This document shows, piece after piece, positions 1-11,621 of a stretch of DNA of 64,000 nucleotides. The stretch spans positions 424,725,479-424,789,478 of the forward strand of contig CM068369.1 of assembly GCA_034769895.1 (NCBI GenBank), read 5' to 3'. The notes under the pieces were generated by a model. That model did not search any database. It worked only from the letters and a program-made list of their open reading frames with translations, and had not been told where the DNA came from. The position numbers and the translations under genes were made by a program. Each line of letters begins with the position of its first letter. Within the stretch, counting starts at the first letter, position 1. The stretch comes from Magicicada septendecula (lineage: Eukaryota; Arthropoda; Insecta; Hemiptera; Cicadidae).

Positions 1-2
1 AC

Positions 3-1375
3 AACACCACTGTCAAAAATAATATAGATCTAGTGAATAAAACTCAACATGTACACATTCCCCACAATTCCACACTCGCTTCATTTGACATAACAAACCT
101 ATACACTAATGTTCCCATAAAAGAAACCATAATTACATTAGAACAATTACTAAAAATAAATAACACACCCGAAACACACACATAAACGAGATCATCCATC
201 TAACTAAAATTATCACAGATCAAAATTATTTCGCACACAATAGCATGTATTACACACAAACAGATGGACTACCCATGGGCTCCCCTATATCAGGTATACT
301 AGCAGAAATATTCATACACACCATAGAACAGAAACACATACTGAACAACAACAAATACACCGACAAAATAATATATTGGCACAGGTATGTCGACGACATT
401 TTACTCCTTTACAACGGCAACAAAAGACAAATAGAAAATTTCTATAAATACATTAACACTTTACACCATAAATTAAAATTCACACTTGAAATTGAATTAA
501 ACAACAGCATAAACTTTTTAGACCTTACAATCACCAAAACAAACAACACACACACATACAAAATATACAGAAAACCCACCACATCAGACATGGTCATACA
601 CAACACATCCAACCACCCAACTCAACACAAACATGCAGCTTTCAACTACATGCTCCATAGGCTCACGTCAATACCCCTAAACACACATGACCACCAAGAT
701 GAATTAAACACAATTAAATACATAGCAGTCAAAAACGGATACAACCCTGAATTAATAAATAAACTACATAAACGAATCCTCAACACAAAAAGTAAAACAC
801 ATCTGACCAACAGCACACAACCCAGTAAATACATAACACTTACATACTACAATTCCAATACACATGAAATTGCAAACACATTTAGGAAACAAAATTATAA
901 AGTAACTTTCAGAACCAACAACACCATTAGAAAACACATAAACAATACTAACAAAGACATTGACACATACAGCAAAACAGGGGTTTACAAATTAAATTGC
1001 AATGATTGTCAACAATTCTACATCAGCCAGAAGGGAAGATCTTTTTCTTCCAGGTTTTCTGAACATTTAAAAGCCCTCACCACAAACTACATACATTCCA
1101 CATTTGCCACACATTTACATAACGAAAACCACAGCTACACAAACATAGAACACAACATGGAAATATTACACTACTTACCAAAAAGTAGAAAACTAAACAC
1201 AGCTGAACAATTTGAAATATACAGATATCACACACTACAACCAAACAACATATTAAATGAACAGATACATTACAAATCACATACATTATTTGACACACTG
1301 ATCCACACACATAATTCGAACCTCAGCGCCAACCCCTTCCCACCATCAACCCCCACCACACACTCCATTCCGTAA
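3..1375 (+). pseudogene. PLE A reverse transcriptase with GIY-YIG endonuclease, frameshifted
   Basis: This is the C-terminal part of a Penelope-type polyprotein that would copy RNA into DNA and cut the target. RT motif A is read in the frame starting at base 3, with its Asp codon at 87-89. That frame ends at TAA 183-185, and coding resumes in another frame upstream of the ATG at 245. In the 376-codon downstream ORF, GLPMGSP lies at residues 8-14 and the catalytic YVDD at 48-51. The GIY-YIG domain is at about 245-290 (GVYKL, a Cys-X2-Cys pair, then YIS where the family has YIG). The frameshift lies in or near the CA-rich run at 170-190. The copy is decayed: it has the frameshift and an altered endonuclease motif. 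The family assignment is firm. Confidence 0.88.
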
Positions 1376-1411
1376 CGGTTATTCTGTAATCGACAGTTAG
1401 TACTCAATCCA

Positions 1412-1447
1412 CTGAAGAAGAGAAACAACATCTTGAAACGTTTGGGA
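1412..1447 (+). ncRNA. degenerate hammerhead-like core in PLE A tail
   Basis: CTGAAGA at 1412-1418 and GAAAC at 1435-1439 are separated by 16 bases that pair only weakly (AGA/TCT). The spacing and position match the better hammerheads in the other PLE copies, but helix I cannot be drawn convincingly. It is probably a decayed ribozyme. Confidence 0.35.
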
Positions 1448-1487
1448 AGTGACAATAGTAAGTTCATAAGTGAAAGTATATATATAT

Positions 1488-2009
1488 TATTAAATTTATG
1501 AGCTATAAAAATAGTAATGTCTCAGGAAAATTCTGTGGGGTTATGGGTTCTATGAGTAGTATTCTATGGCGAGTTAGTGATTCCCTAGCCCTGTTTCCTC
1601 ATTGGCTTGTTAACATGAAAATGTAATCATTATAGTAACTTACACTTTACAGACGTCATCTTCTTTTGATGGGTGTGAAGAATTCAGTTAACAATACCAA
1701 ACTATTTAATCTGCCTTGAATTTAACACATTTTTACAAGAATAATCAGGAGAGGATGGATGTTAGTAAATGGAAATAACAACAATGATTAAACAAACTAA
1801 AATCTAATATAAGGCACTGTGGTAGATGGGAATAACAATAGTAAGTTAACAGAAACATAATTTTCAATTACACATAATAAGCAGTACATACAGTACACAC
1901 TTCAGATTTCTTAAGAAAACATTTAGTATTCTGGAGGGGCCTAATCCCTCACAGCCCAAGGTTAGAACCTCCACTTGAAGCCATTCAGGTCATGTTTGGT
2001 GGTGAATTA
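1488..2009. other. intergenic, no feature seen
   Basis: This is unique-looking AT-rich sequence between PLE A and the Tigger element. I see no coding region or repeat, apart from the TA dinucleotide at 2008-2009 that is the Tigger target site. Confidence 0.5.
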
Positions 2010-2033
2010 CAGTGAAACTTCGCTAATTCGGAC
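2010..2033 (+). repeat. Tigger terminal inverted repeat, left
   Basis: It begins CAGTGAAACTTCGCTAATTC and matches the inverted right end with about two mismatches. Subterminal copies of the CCGAATT motif follow at 2052-2080. Confidence 0.88.
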
Positions 2034-2410
2034 TAATGCGGACCAAGCTCAGTCCGAATTGCTGAAAGTCCGAATTATAGAACATTACGAACTGATCGCG
2101 AGTGTTTGCGTGTCTATCGGTTACCGATAGCAGACAATATAAAAGAAATCATTCTGAAACACAATTTGCATCTACAAGAGGTCTACTGCATGTTCTTGTT
2201 AAAAATACTGTATTTAATACTCTATTAATTAGTAGTAGAAGAGGTATAAAATAAGAAATAACGTACAGTATCTGTTTATGTGATGTTTACTAAAAAACTT
2301 CGATTCAGTTTTATACTGTAGTTCGTAACTTACATACAAAACAAAACTTAAATACAGTACTTAAATACAAAACAATCTATTTTCACTGCACAGTACGTAT
2401 TCTAGCAAGC

Positions 2411-2853
2411 CTACAGCTTCTTAAAAAAATCACTAACTTTTTTCTGCGTGTATTTTGATTTTAGCTGTTTCCTCACAAAATCCTGTTTCATTTCACTTAA
2501 AACAAAAAAATATTTGCTTAAGTCAGAGTTTGCAGGCATTTCTATGAACTTCAACAAGGACTGTACGTTTTTTATTGCATCACTTGTTTTAACATTCTCA
2601 CTTTCTTCGTGATCGTTTTCTTCCTCATCGTCATCATCATCACCATTTTGATGATCGGTCATCAGTCTCTTAGTTTTGCGACCTTCTATAATAGCAGCTA
2701 TTTCTTCTTCCGACTGCACAACGTACCCTATCTCACCAGCATTTTCATCCAGCCACTCTCGAATATTTTCCGTGTTTGTCTCATGTTCTCCTGCATTTTC
2801 TAAAATATTTCTGTACTCATCTTCTTCAATTCCATTAAAATCCTCTTCTTCAT
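2411..2853 (-). pseudogene. Tigger-like transposase, C-terminal part
   Basis: This is the acidic C-terminal region of the same transposase, cut off from its N-terminal part by the Gypsy insertion. It is rich in Glu and Asp (a run of Asp codons near 2635), with a basic end containing KKVSDFFKKL just before the stop at 2411. An ORF starting in the LTR at 2863 is an artefact: real Tigger coding begins at 2853. When the Gypsy element and one target copy are ignored, the frames on the two sides agree. Confidence 0.82.
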
Positions 2854-3266
2854 TGTAATACACTTTTAATAGGCCTTAATAAAATTTCACGTTACTATTA
2901 CACATACTACACTTGGCCTATGAGCATGTGCAAAGTAAGAGTTTATCAAGCTAATTTACCCAATGAAAATATTAATATTTATAACCTACTAATTATCAGC
3001 AACAGAATGTAACACTTACTTTAGTGTACCGACTCTTAAGTATTATCCCAGGGCGCCAGTAATAAATAAACACAATTTGACGGTTATTAATTAAGTTTTT
3101 AATAACTAATTTGTATTTACATATTACAAAATTTGTAGATCATTACTTTTAATAAGTTTGCTATAAAATTTAATACATTTTAGGTTAGTTGTCTCCAAGT
3201 CGCTTATATTAATATAATAGATATTTACCATATATCCGTCGTGCGACTTCGTTTTTCTTGTCTTAT

Positions 3267-3298
3267 GACGCGTTTCGGCAACGAATTGCCATCTTCAG
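3267..3298 (-). ncRNA. hammerhead-like core, PLE B inverted arm
   Basis: This is the mirror copy of the 4215-4246 motif on the minus strand. CTGAAGA is encoded at 3292-3298 and GAAAC at 3272-3276, with the same helix II. Helix I is weak, as in the direct arm. Confidence 0.5.
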
Positions 3299-3646
3299 AA
3301 ATCTTAATCGCTCATTAGAGATCGTTAAAAAATTAAAAACACCAAAGTCATTACAGTAAAAGTGCACTTTTATGACAGTGGAAAATCACATACGCGAACA
3401 TGAAATTTTATGTTTCTCGCGTGGACATTATCGATCGACTGATTCACTGTTTATATAGCCACTGATAAACCTGTTTTGCTTAATATAGCCCGTGTGTACT
3501 GTGACTTTCTATTTACCGGCGCCCGTGTGCAAGTATTGCCGTGTCGTACAATATGTTATGTGAAAATGTAAGTTTATCATTCAAGACATAATCACTGTTG
3601 ATTTTGACGGCTTTATATATTTCATATTCCTCAAGCGCGCGCATCC

Positions 3647-4000
3647 ATGTATTTTCCTTTCTACAAGATGAATTGCAGCTCATGCGATATGCTCTACATA
3701 GGCCAAACAGGCAGACCGTTTGAAGAAAGATATATCGAACATCTTCCCAGAAGGGAATTACATAAAACAACATCTAATTTTGCCAGACACCTGATGCTAT
3801 GTAATCATAACTACAGTGATTTTGAGACAAATTTCCAGCCCTTGCATTGCTGCAGGAAAGGAAAATACATGGACGCGCTTGAGGAATATGAAATATATAA
3901 AGCCGTCAAAATCAACAGTGATTATGTCTTGAATTATGAACTTACATTTTCACATAACATATTGTACGACACGGCAATACTTGCACACAGGCGCCGGTAA
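3647..4000 (+). pseudogene. PLE B GIY-YIG endonuclease fragment
   Basis: This is a 5'-truncated reading frame holding only the C-terminal endonuclease. A Cys-X2-Cys pair (NCSSCDM) is followed by LYIGQTGRPFEERY (the YIG half), then RHL and CNH residues typical of the Penelope GIY-YIG domain, and a C-terminal helix (EEYEIYKAVK). The GVYKL half is missing, cut off at the palindrome junction near 3660. No RT domain is present. The ATG is only the first in frame and not a true start. Confidence 0.82.
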
Positions 4001-4214
4001 ATAGAAAGTCACAGTACACATGGGCTATATTAAGCAAAACAGGTTTAATAGTGGCTATATAAACAGTGAATCAGTCGATCGATAATGTCCACGCGAGAAA
4101 CATAAAATTTCATGTTCGCGTATGTGATTTTCCACTGTCGTAAAAGTGCACTTTTACTGTAATGACTTTGGTGTTTTTAATTTTTTAACGATCTCTAATG
4201 AGTGATTAAGATTT

Positions 4215-4246
4215 CTGAAGATGGCAATTCGTTGCCGAAACGCGTC
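4215..4246 (+). ncRNA. hammerhead-like core, PLE B direct arm
   Basis: CTGAAGA (4215-4221), an extra T, a perfect helix II GGCAA-TTCG-TTGCC and GAAACGCGTC (4237-4246) fit a minimal hammerhead with a 2-bp helix III and cleavage after GUC. Helix I is weak here. Confidence 0.5.
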
Positions 4247-5571
4247 ATAAGACAAGAAAAACGAAGTCGCACGATGGATATATGGTAAATATCTATTATA
4301 CTATAAAATTTGTTTGTGCTTATTTCTTGGCTATGGATTCTTTGACTAATTGAGTCACCAAATATGAGTTACATATATTTAAATTTAATAGACAATAGTA
4401 AAATGAGTGTTCATTTTATTAATTACTTGCATATTGAATCCACTCTGTGCCGCGATGTAATCAATTCTGCATGTTCCAGGCGGGTCGTCCGATGTTAATC
4501 GTTGAGGAGTTATCCTTGTTAGTTTTGCACTAATTTATACATTTGTTTCACAGGTATTAAATACCATTCACTTTGACAACTTAGTGATAACTACACAGGT
4601 GCCATATGCTAATACACTTGTTGAATACACAGTATATTCTTATTTAAAGCTAAGTGCGTCCAACACCGGATTGATAACAAATACTGACCGACTGTCCCGT
4701 ACTGTGATATTTAACACATTAATTTTTGCGATGTATTTCGACATTCAACGATTGATGCTGTATTAAGTAAAACTTGGATATGTTACTCGATTTTAACTTA
4801 TCTTCTCTAATTTCTCTGAACGTTATTCTTGTAAACGATTATTAAATGTTTATAATGTGTAGCTTTCACAATACTTAATATCGCGTTACCGTAACTGACT
4901 TTTTTGTTGTGATTGAAATATATTTATTTAAATTACCGACAAATTTCTTAACGCACTAGATACGAGTCTTTTAAGTGTAATATCTCTGTAGACTGACTTA
5001 AATTCCTACCACTTTGTTTTTTATACATTGCTTAGAAACTACCCTCACCAACTATCTACAAAATACACGCCGATTGGTCTGACATCCCGCTAATTTCAAA
5101 TTTACCCAATCTGTCTAGTGAAAACATCCCGCGTAAAAAATGACGCGTTCCGTTATTCGTCAATTATTTGCGTGTGTAGACGTAATGGGAAAACTTAGCG
5201 TCTATCTCCACCTTGCTCTCATCTCTCTCTGTCTAATCTAACGGTTCCTTTGTTGAATGCACTTAACTTTTTACAATCTTAGGGCAGAATTCTGACACCC
5301 TTGAAAATAATACAATTTTATGACGGTTCGTCCGCTATGTGACTTTTTCATAATTTTAGCCGTCTTACAGGCGCCAACTCAAGGTCGTCTCTATGAACAA
5401 CTACCGCTCCTTGCTACAACATTTTAATACTTATTCCTTTGAAGCACCACTGCTCTAACAGTAGTTTTAGTTTTATTTTCTCCCCGCTTTCTACAATTTA
5501 TATTTTTCTATGGGTACAACATAACTTTGTCCACATAAAATTGTTGAGTGTGCAATTTTTGCGTTATATCA

Positions 5572-5586
5572 TCCCCCAATAGAATT
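5572..5586 (-). promoter_or_regulatory. candidate polypurine tract of the Gypsy element
   Basis: On the minus strand the sequence TTGGGGGA directly abuts the 3' LTR, the position and composition expected of the primer for plus-strand DNA synthesis. Confidence 0.6.
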
Positions 5587-6186
5587 ATGTCAAATTTTTA
5601 TATTAAAATTTGAAATTGATTCTATTGACGCGTCCCTAATTCCATTCTAATTATATTTTTACTATATCAATGATTAGTCTAACAATTTGCTAGAATATAC
5701 AATTGTTTATACATCACTTTATATTAAGTAGTTCTAATTTATAATACATAACATTGTAACATTATCTACTGACTACTTATTGTGGTACCCTACGTGTCAA
5801 CAGCATTTCAATGTTTGTTTACAAACAAACTCTCCGCCCCTCCTTTGACAACTGGTCAAACTACTGAGCTAGGGTATTCGGTTCCCTTTCACTTTTATCC
5901 TAACACAACGTTTTACAATGGCATTTCACCTTATTGTTTGTTTACGTTCTAGTTTCTCTTAATGCATTTTATAATGTAGTAAATTTATAACAATTATGTT
6001 AATACCTTTTGGGATTACTATACAGTTGAGTAATTAACAAAGTTCATCCTATCATTACAACGGTATTATAATCTCTTACAACTATTACATACATAGACAT
6101 TTGTGTGCTATTACAATCTGTTTTAGTTGATGTGTTGTGTCAGTGTTCGTGTGTGTAGCAATGGGGGCATTGCTCATAATAGGGTT
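5587..6186 (-). other. Gypsy 3' untranslated internal region
   Basis: This is AT-rich sequence between the integrase stop and the polypurine tract. No env-like reading frame or other coding is visible. Confidence 0.55.
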
Positions 6187-8350
6187 TTAATTGCCGTACC
6201 GTATATTAAAATTTCCCCGGATACATCCTGGTAGTTGCGAGTCTTCTAGCTGGTAGGTTGCTGTTCCGAGTTCCTTCGTTATTTTATATGGTCCTTCGAA
6301 TAAATTACAAAACTTCCCTATTATCTTCTTATTGAGATCGGATATCGGATACGTACATAGCAACACCTTATCTCCTATTTGGAATTTTGTGATTTGACCT
6401 GACCTTGCCTGTAGACACCGGTAATGGTCCATAGTAATCAATGCTAATTAGTTCGCCCTTGTTTTTGGGTATCACAGGTTGTGTTTCACCTACCATTCTT
6501 TTAAAATGATCCTTGCTTTTCTGGCAGATTTGACAAGTTCTTGTAATTAATTTCGTGATGTTGATTGAGTCCCCCGTGAAATTTTCCTTGAATAGGTGAT
6601 ATGTACGCCGGTTCCCCACGTGACTGTACGCCTGATGTAGTTCATAAATCATGTTGCGGCATAGTTCCTCGGTCAACATGAGTTTCCATATTCCCTTTTC
6701 CTTGCGGTATAATTTTTCATTGTGCCAAATGTATTTTTGGGCAAGTTTATGTTGCTTATTTGCCTGTATTAAGTCGATAATTCGCTTCAATTTCGTGTCT
6801 GCTAGTTGATAACCTTTTATGTTCTTGAGCTGCTCCTTGGCCTCCTTACTAATACAGATGTTGATAAGATTTATCTCTAATTCCTCGGTTTGATCGATTG
6901 ATTGCTCCTCGTCCATGTCTTCAGGATGTCTGCTCAGGATATCTGCCACGATGTTGTCTCGCCCCTTACAATGAATGATGTCGAAATCATACTCCTGTAT
7001 TGCGAGAATCCATCGCGTTATGCGGGAGTTATTTAAGTGACATTTTTTTAAGAAAATTAATGCTTTGTTGTCTGTGATTATCATTAGAGACTTACCCAGT
7101 AGGTATGTCCTAAATTTCTGTAAACAGTGGATGACACTCAGTAGCTCTAATTCTGTAGTGAAGTAATTACGCTCAGCTCCCCGTACCACACGGCTTGTAA
7201 ATGCGACCACTCCGATGTCGTTATTCTCGTCTAGTTGGTAAAGCTGTCCTCCCAGCGCATAGTGACTCGCATCCGTTTGTAGGTAAAAACGCTTGCTAGG
7301 GTCAGGATGCTTAAGAACCACTGCTTCGATAAATAACTCCTTGACCTTCTCAAAATGGTGGTCCATTTCCTTAGTCCATTTAAACGTGGTATCCTTTTTT
7401 AATAGGTTTAGTAACGGTTGCGTAGCTTTGGCGTATTTACTCGTGAATCTGTTATAAAAGTTGGTTAAGCCCAGAAACCCTTTAAGTTGTTTTTGATTCT
7501 TTGGCTTTCGAAACTCTTGAATGGCTCTTATCTTATCCGGTGCGGCAGTAATACCATCTGTTGTTAAGCGATATCCCAAATAATCAATCTCTTTACGAAA
7601 CAGTTGTGATTTGTTAAAGTTAACAGTTAAATTGGCTTGTTTTAGATCATGCAGTAATAATTTTAAGTGTCGTAGGTGCTCCTCCACGCTATCCGAGATA
7701 CATAGGCAGTCATCTACATATAAGATAGTAAATGCCTTCACTTCTTCCGATAATACCCGGTCCAACCCACGAGTCAAACTTGCTAGACTAGTCTTCAGTC
7801 CGAACGGCGTCACAGTGTACCGATAGCACTTGCCCTCGTACAAAAATCAAGTAAAATCTCGACATTCCAGATGCAATGGAATTTGCCAAAATGAGTTACG
7901 GAGGTCAATTGTGGACATGACTTTAATGTTTCCACATTTTGCCAGTATCTCATTAATTGGAATGGCTCCCTCATGGTCCAGAATTGTTACTGCATTTAGT
8001 TTACGGGCATCCAAACATAATCTAACCGTCTGGTCTTTTTTTATGACAGTGACCATAGGGTTGATGTATCTGGGCCCTTTCAATGATACTATGCACCTCC
8101 ATCTTCTGGATTTCTGCCTTCACTGCCTCTTTGTATCTCATTGGAACCGGCCATCTTTTCTGACAGTAAGGTGTCCGATCGGTGACTTCGAATCTATGCT
8201 GATATGTGTTAATTCTACCTGGCGTATTCCGGAATACCGTTTTATTGTCCATTAAAATATGTTGTAGCTCGCTCCGTTCAGCATTGGTTATCTCTATGAT
8301 AGCTTGCACCTTCTGTTCAATCAATTCTTCGATATCTTCACCTGCAGATG
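6187..8350 (-). pseudogene. pol: Gypsy pol: RT, RNase H, integrase remnant
   Basis: The RT N-terminus is at 8022-8324, and RT motifs (VRLCLDARKLN, STIDLRNSFWQIPL) at 7847-8083. A 491-codon ORF (7843-6368) follows with YVDD at residues 42-45, RNase H acidic residues near D191, E231 and D258, the integrase His-His-Cys-Cys zinc finger (H403, H408 or H416, C437, C440), and the first integrase Asp at D469. About ten residues later the frame runs into the integrase C-terminal part (6187-6441, QIGDKVLL). The catalytic core with the second Asp and the Glu is therefore deleted at about 6410-6420. A frameshift near 8050 and a stop near 7844 also break the frame. The element cannot integrate by its own enzyme. 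Confidence 0.9.
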
Positions 8351-8479
8351 AGAGTTCTACTCATAGTATCTCTGCTGTGGTTCCTTCCTGGTTTTGATCT
8401 CCCTGAATTATTATTGTTTGTTGTTCAGGTCGATCACGCACCCATTTTCTTCTAATAATTCCACGCCTAATATACAGTC

Positions 8480-8832
8480 TTTTATTAATTCTGGTACAAC
8501 TACAAAGACACTATCGACTTCTAAACTTCCGATCTGGACAGTTAACAAAACTTGTTACGTGACCCTTTTTGACTTATTACCAGTCGCCCCCACCATTAAT
8601 TACGGTACTTGACAATTTTAACATTTCTAAATTCCCCAACTCCCTTTTGTTGTTTTTAAATCACTGTTCCGAGATGGCGTTTACCTGGCTCCCAGTGTCT
8701 ACCAAGGCATACGTAGGCACCCCATTCAATGTGATTCTTACCTCCGGACATTTGTTAACTCGACATATTACGTTGACATCATCATTAACTATTAGATCAT
8801 CTCTTAAATCTAGAAAGGTAGTGTTAATATAA
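8480..8832 (-). pseudogene. Gypsy aspartic protease, frameshifted
   Basis: On the minus strand the frame reads ...YALVDTGSQVNAIS near 8730-8685, the catalytic D-T-G of retropepsins. It then hits a stop at about 8673, and the C-terminal ILGVELLEENG-like segment is found in another frame near 8480-8430. This is the protease between Gag and RT, inactivated by a stop and frameshifts. Confidence 0.78.
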
Positions 8833-8905
8833 TTATTAATAGTACTTAAGTCTATTTCGTATTTACATAGCTTATCTAGTTTTTTGGCATAGCAGTACTA
8901 ATTTT

Positions 8906-9000
8906 ATAAGCTATTCCTGATCTGACGATGAGCTGTAAAGCTTGAAAGCGCTAATCGGAATAATTTTTATATAGTGGTGTGCAATATTGATCATTCTGAT
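8906..9000 (+). mobile_element. PLE E: 95-bp solo ribozyme insertion
   Basis: A 95-bp segment flanked by a perfect 12-bp duplication AGTACTAATTTT (8894-8905 and 9001-9012) interrupts the Gypsy gag/protease region. Its sequence matches the extreme tail of PLE F (compare 24519-24603), including the stretch TAGTGGTGTGCAA and the end GATCATTCT. It is a severely 5'-truncated PLE that kept little more than the hammerhead and terminal tail. Confidence 0.85.
8912..8962 (+). ncRNA. hammerhead ribozyme candidate, PLE E
   Basis: Helix I pairs ATTCCTGAT (8913-8921) with ATCGGAAT (8954-8961), leaving one bulged T. The core CTGACGA is at 8922-8928, helix II is AGCT-GTAA-AGCT, GAAA starts at 8944, and a two-base-pair helix III precedes the predicted cleavage after A8953. 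All three helices can be drawn. One unpaired base follows CTGACGA. Confidence 0.72.
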
Positions 9001-10633
9001 AGTACTAATTTTGTTATTATTAGCATTGCTGGTCGACGGAATAGCTCGTTTTCATTCTTAAACCGGTTCTGCCTCTTGGGGAAGTGCTGCATAGACGACC
9101 TAGTTTCACTCTCGTTAGCGCGCCCTTGTTCAGCTGTTCGCTCTCTCTCCTCTTCACCCCGCACCCACGGCTTGTGCTCTCGCCGGCCTTCATAATACAG
9201 CTGGTTCGCTGCTCTCGTGTCGTTTCTCAAACTCATGAATTCTAGCAATACTTGCTCGAAGTCATCGATTGTATCTACACCACAAGTAATTATTACAACT
9301 TGCACTTCGTGTGGATAATGTTTAGAGATTTTCCTAATTAAATATTTATCTGGTATTGGCGGAATCAATTGGCGGTTTTCTAAGAGTTTACACTCTAAAT
9401 ACTGGATCATATTCATTCCATTCTCTGCGTGATACCTTCCGAACTCCAGTTCATTTCTTACTCTCTCTTGAATGACATCATTCCAATATTTATTGATAAA
9501 TGCGTCAGTGAAACCGACGAAGTTGTTAACACTATTTTTTACTAGTCTCTACCACACTGCGGCCTCTCCTTCAAGGTGTCTCGCTATCTACGTGATATTT
9601 CCAGCATCTTGATAATGTTCTCTGTATATGTCGTTCAACTCTTTAATAAATTCCATCGGGAAATCACCCGTATCATTATATTTTATGTCTTTAAGTTGTT
9701 CATTCGTCATGCTCCGACTACATGGTGGGTTGCTTATTGACGCTAATTTAGTTCTGACTTCCCGTTGTATTTGTTGTAACTTAAGGTGGGTCTCGTCTGA
9801 CTTGCTATCAATTTTAATTTCCAACTCTTTTAGTTTTTCGACCTTCAATTCATTTATAGCTGCCATGTTATCTGCACATCTTTTATTGTTTACACTTACT
9901 GTTTCAGTAATTATTTTAAAGTTATTACTGTGCTTTTCATCAAGCTCTTTAATCTGTTGTTTTGTATTGGCACTAATCTTGGTATTAATCTTATCAAAAT
10001 TTTCTTGGATCTTATTATCAGTGTCTTCTAAACTTCTGGAGAAAATTTTTGTTATTTGATTTTTCTTGATTAAGTTGCACGGTTACTTCGTTTCTTAGTT
10101 CTATATTTTGCTTGTGGATTTGTTTTGATATTTGTTGCATTTGCTGTGTCATTTGTTTCTGTATTTGTTTTTGCATTTGTTGTAACGCTTGTTCTAATTT
10201 TTGTTCGTGTTGTTTTTGTTGTGTCGCTTGCTGTGCTATCTGTCGTGATGTTTTTTCTTCTTTGTTCTTTTGTTTCTTTTGATTGTTCTTAAATTCATTG
10301 TGTTTGTTGTAACAGTCATTGGAGTATTGCATATGTATCAGTGTCTTTGTCTGTCTCTGGTAATGTCTGATATACCGGTCTCTCTCTAACCTCTACTAGT
10401 GTCTCTTGTATAATCTGTTGTGTTTCTGCATCTTCGTCGTTCTGTCCCCGCATCCCTGACTCTTGATTCCCCATTGAAATGTGTGCGAGCATCTGAGGAT
10501 CTCCTAGCTGATTGTTTATATCGAACTCAATTTCGCTATCGTGGGTTGTTGTTTCTGTATTCATGTTATTGTTTACTTCATTAGTGTTGTTCTGTGTGTT
10601 TCTGTTTTTCTTACTCTTACTCCACGTAATCAT
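8991..10633 (-). pseudogene. gag: Gypsy Gag polyprotein, frameshifted
   Basis: The ATG at 10633 starts a Gag-like N-terminus (MITWSKSK..., with the motif FDINNQ that recurs in the LTR element at 52.8 kb). A strongly Gln-rich coiled-coil segment follows (10018-10332), and then a Lys/Glu-rich stretch. The capsid-like part at 9588 down to 8991 includes LEGEAAVW, typical of Ty3/Gypsy Gag, with TAG stops inside it at about 9588 and 9550. Two changes of frame separate the first three segments. The 3' end of the frame runs into the target duplication and insert of PLE E. Confidence 0.8.
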
Positions 10634-11076
10634 ACAACTATGTCTTATATTATTGTTATTCTTAATTCTATTTTATTCTTACTTTACTATTCTATTAGTG
10701 ACTCAATAGTCCCACGCTCCTGGTGACAGAATGTAATACACTTTTAATAGGCCTTAATAAAATTTCACGTTACTATTATACATACTACACTTGGCCTACG
10801 AGCATGTGCAAAGTAAGAGTTTATCAAGCTAATTTACCCAATGAAAATATTAATATTTATAACCTACTTATTATCAGCAACAGAATGTAACACTTACTTT
10901 AGTGTACCGACTCTTAAGTATTATCCCAAGGCGCCAGTAATAAATAAACACAATTTGACTGTTATTAATTAAGTTTTTAATAACTAATTTGTTGTCTTGA
11001 TTATTCATCTCTTCTTTCACAGCACTAACACTTACCTAAAAATGAAACTTTTTCTTGTGAAATTACTGTTTATTCT

Positions 11077-11128
11077 CTCCTCGTCGAACGCGTTTCGGCG
11101 TACGTATTCGCCTTCTTCAGCTTAGAGA
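11077..11128 (-). ncRNA. hammerhead-like motif, PLE C inverted arm
   Basis: This is the mirror copy of the motif at 11571-11621. CTGAAGA is encoded at 11114-11120 and GAAAC at 11092-11096 on the minus strand. Confidence 0.5.
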
Positions 11129-11570
11129 CAGACTGCCATCATTTAGTAACGGTTGTTGTGTGGAAGGTGTAGTGGGGGGTGGTGCGTGGAGGAAGGGGAT
11201 TGGCGCGGGGATTTAACTTAATGTTTGTTTTTTATATAATTGTGTCAAAAAGTGTATGTGATTTATATTGTAATTGATCGTTAAGTATGTTGTTTGGTTG
11301 TGTTGTGTGGTGTTTATATATTTCGTATTGTTCAGTTGTGTTGAGTTTTCGACCTTTCGAACAACTGAACAATACGAAATATATAAACACCACACAACAC
11401 AACCAAACAACATACTTAACGATCAATTACAATATAAATCACATACACTTTTTGACACAATTATACAAAAAACAAACATTAAGTTGAACCCCCGCGCCAA
11501 TCCCCTTCCTCCACGCACCACCCCCACTACACCTTCCACACAACAACCGTTACTAAATGATGGCAGTCTG

Positions 11571-11621
11571 TCTCTAAGCTGAAGAAGGCGAATACGTACG
11601 CCGAAACGCGTTCGATGAGAA
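11571..11621 (+). ncRNA. hammerhead-like motif, PLE C direct arm
   Basis: CTGAAGA (11579-11585), one extra A, helix II GGCG...CGCC, then GAAACGCGTT (from 11603). Helix I can be drawn with one closing pair, a small internal loop and four outer pairs (TCTC with GAGA). Confidence 0.5.

Larger units (their letters stand above)
1..1487 (+). mobile_element. Penelope-like element A (3' part)
   Basis: The window opens inside a Penelope-like retroelement. Reverse transcriptase and GIY-YIG coding runs to 1375, followed by a noncoding tail of about 110 bp. That tail has a CTGAAGA ... GAAAC core at 1412-1439 and then GTAAGTTCA, the same order of signals as in the tail of PLE C near 11.6 kb. The protein C-terminus is also close to that of PLE C, so A and C are one family. 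The 5' end lies outside the window and the 3' boundary is approximate, set at a TA-rich run. Confidence 0.85.
3172..4300 (+). mobile_element. Penelope-like element B, foldback copy inside the Gypsy LTR
   Basis: This 1129-bp insertion is missing from the partner LTR and is flanked by the 11-bp duplication CTATAAAATTT (3161-3171 and 4301-4311). The right part (about 3661-4300) is a direct PLE tail with GIY-YIG coding and 3' sequence. The left part (3172 to about 3660) is an inverted copy of the same tail, including the end of the coding region. The arms share long blocks such as the GAAACGCGTC region, so the copy is a large palindrome. Confidence 0.88.
2854..5571 (-). repeat. Gypsy LTR, left copy (3' LTR on the minus strand)
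   Basis: It begins TGTAATACAC and ends TTATATCA on the plus strand. It matches 10732-13250 apart from PLE B (3172-4300), present only here, and PLEs C and D, absent here. Short ORFs seen identically in both LTR copies simply reflect the duplication. Confidence 0.88.

Noticed and set aside
2850..2858. Perfect 5-bp TCATT duplication as alternative boundary of the Gypsy element (TCATT before the left LTR and at 13248-13252)
   Set aside because: It would make the LTR start GTAA and end ATA, whereas both LTR copies share TG...CA one to three bases further out. I prefer TG...CA with a mutated 4-bp duplication, though the alternative is not excluded.
7611..8832. Several plus-strand frames of 60-140 codons across the Gypsy pol region
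   Set aside because: They are antisense to clear RT/protease motifs on the minus strand.
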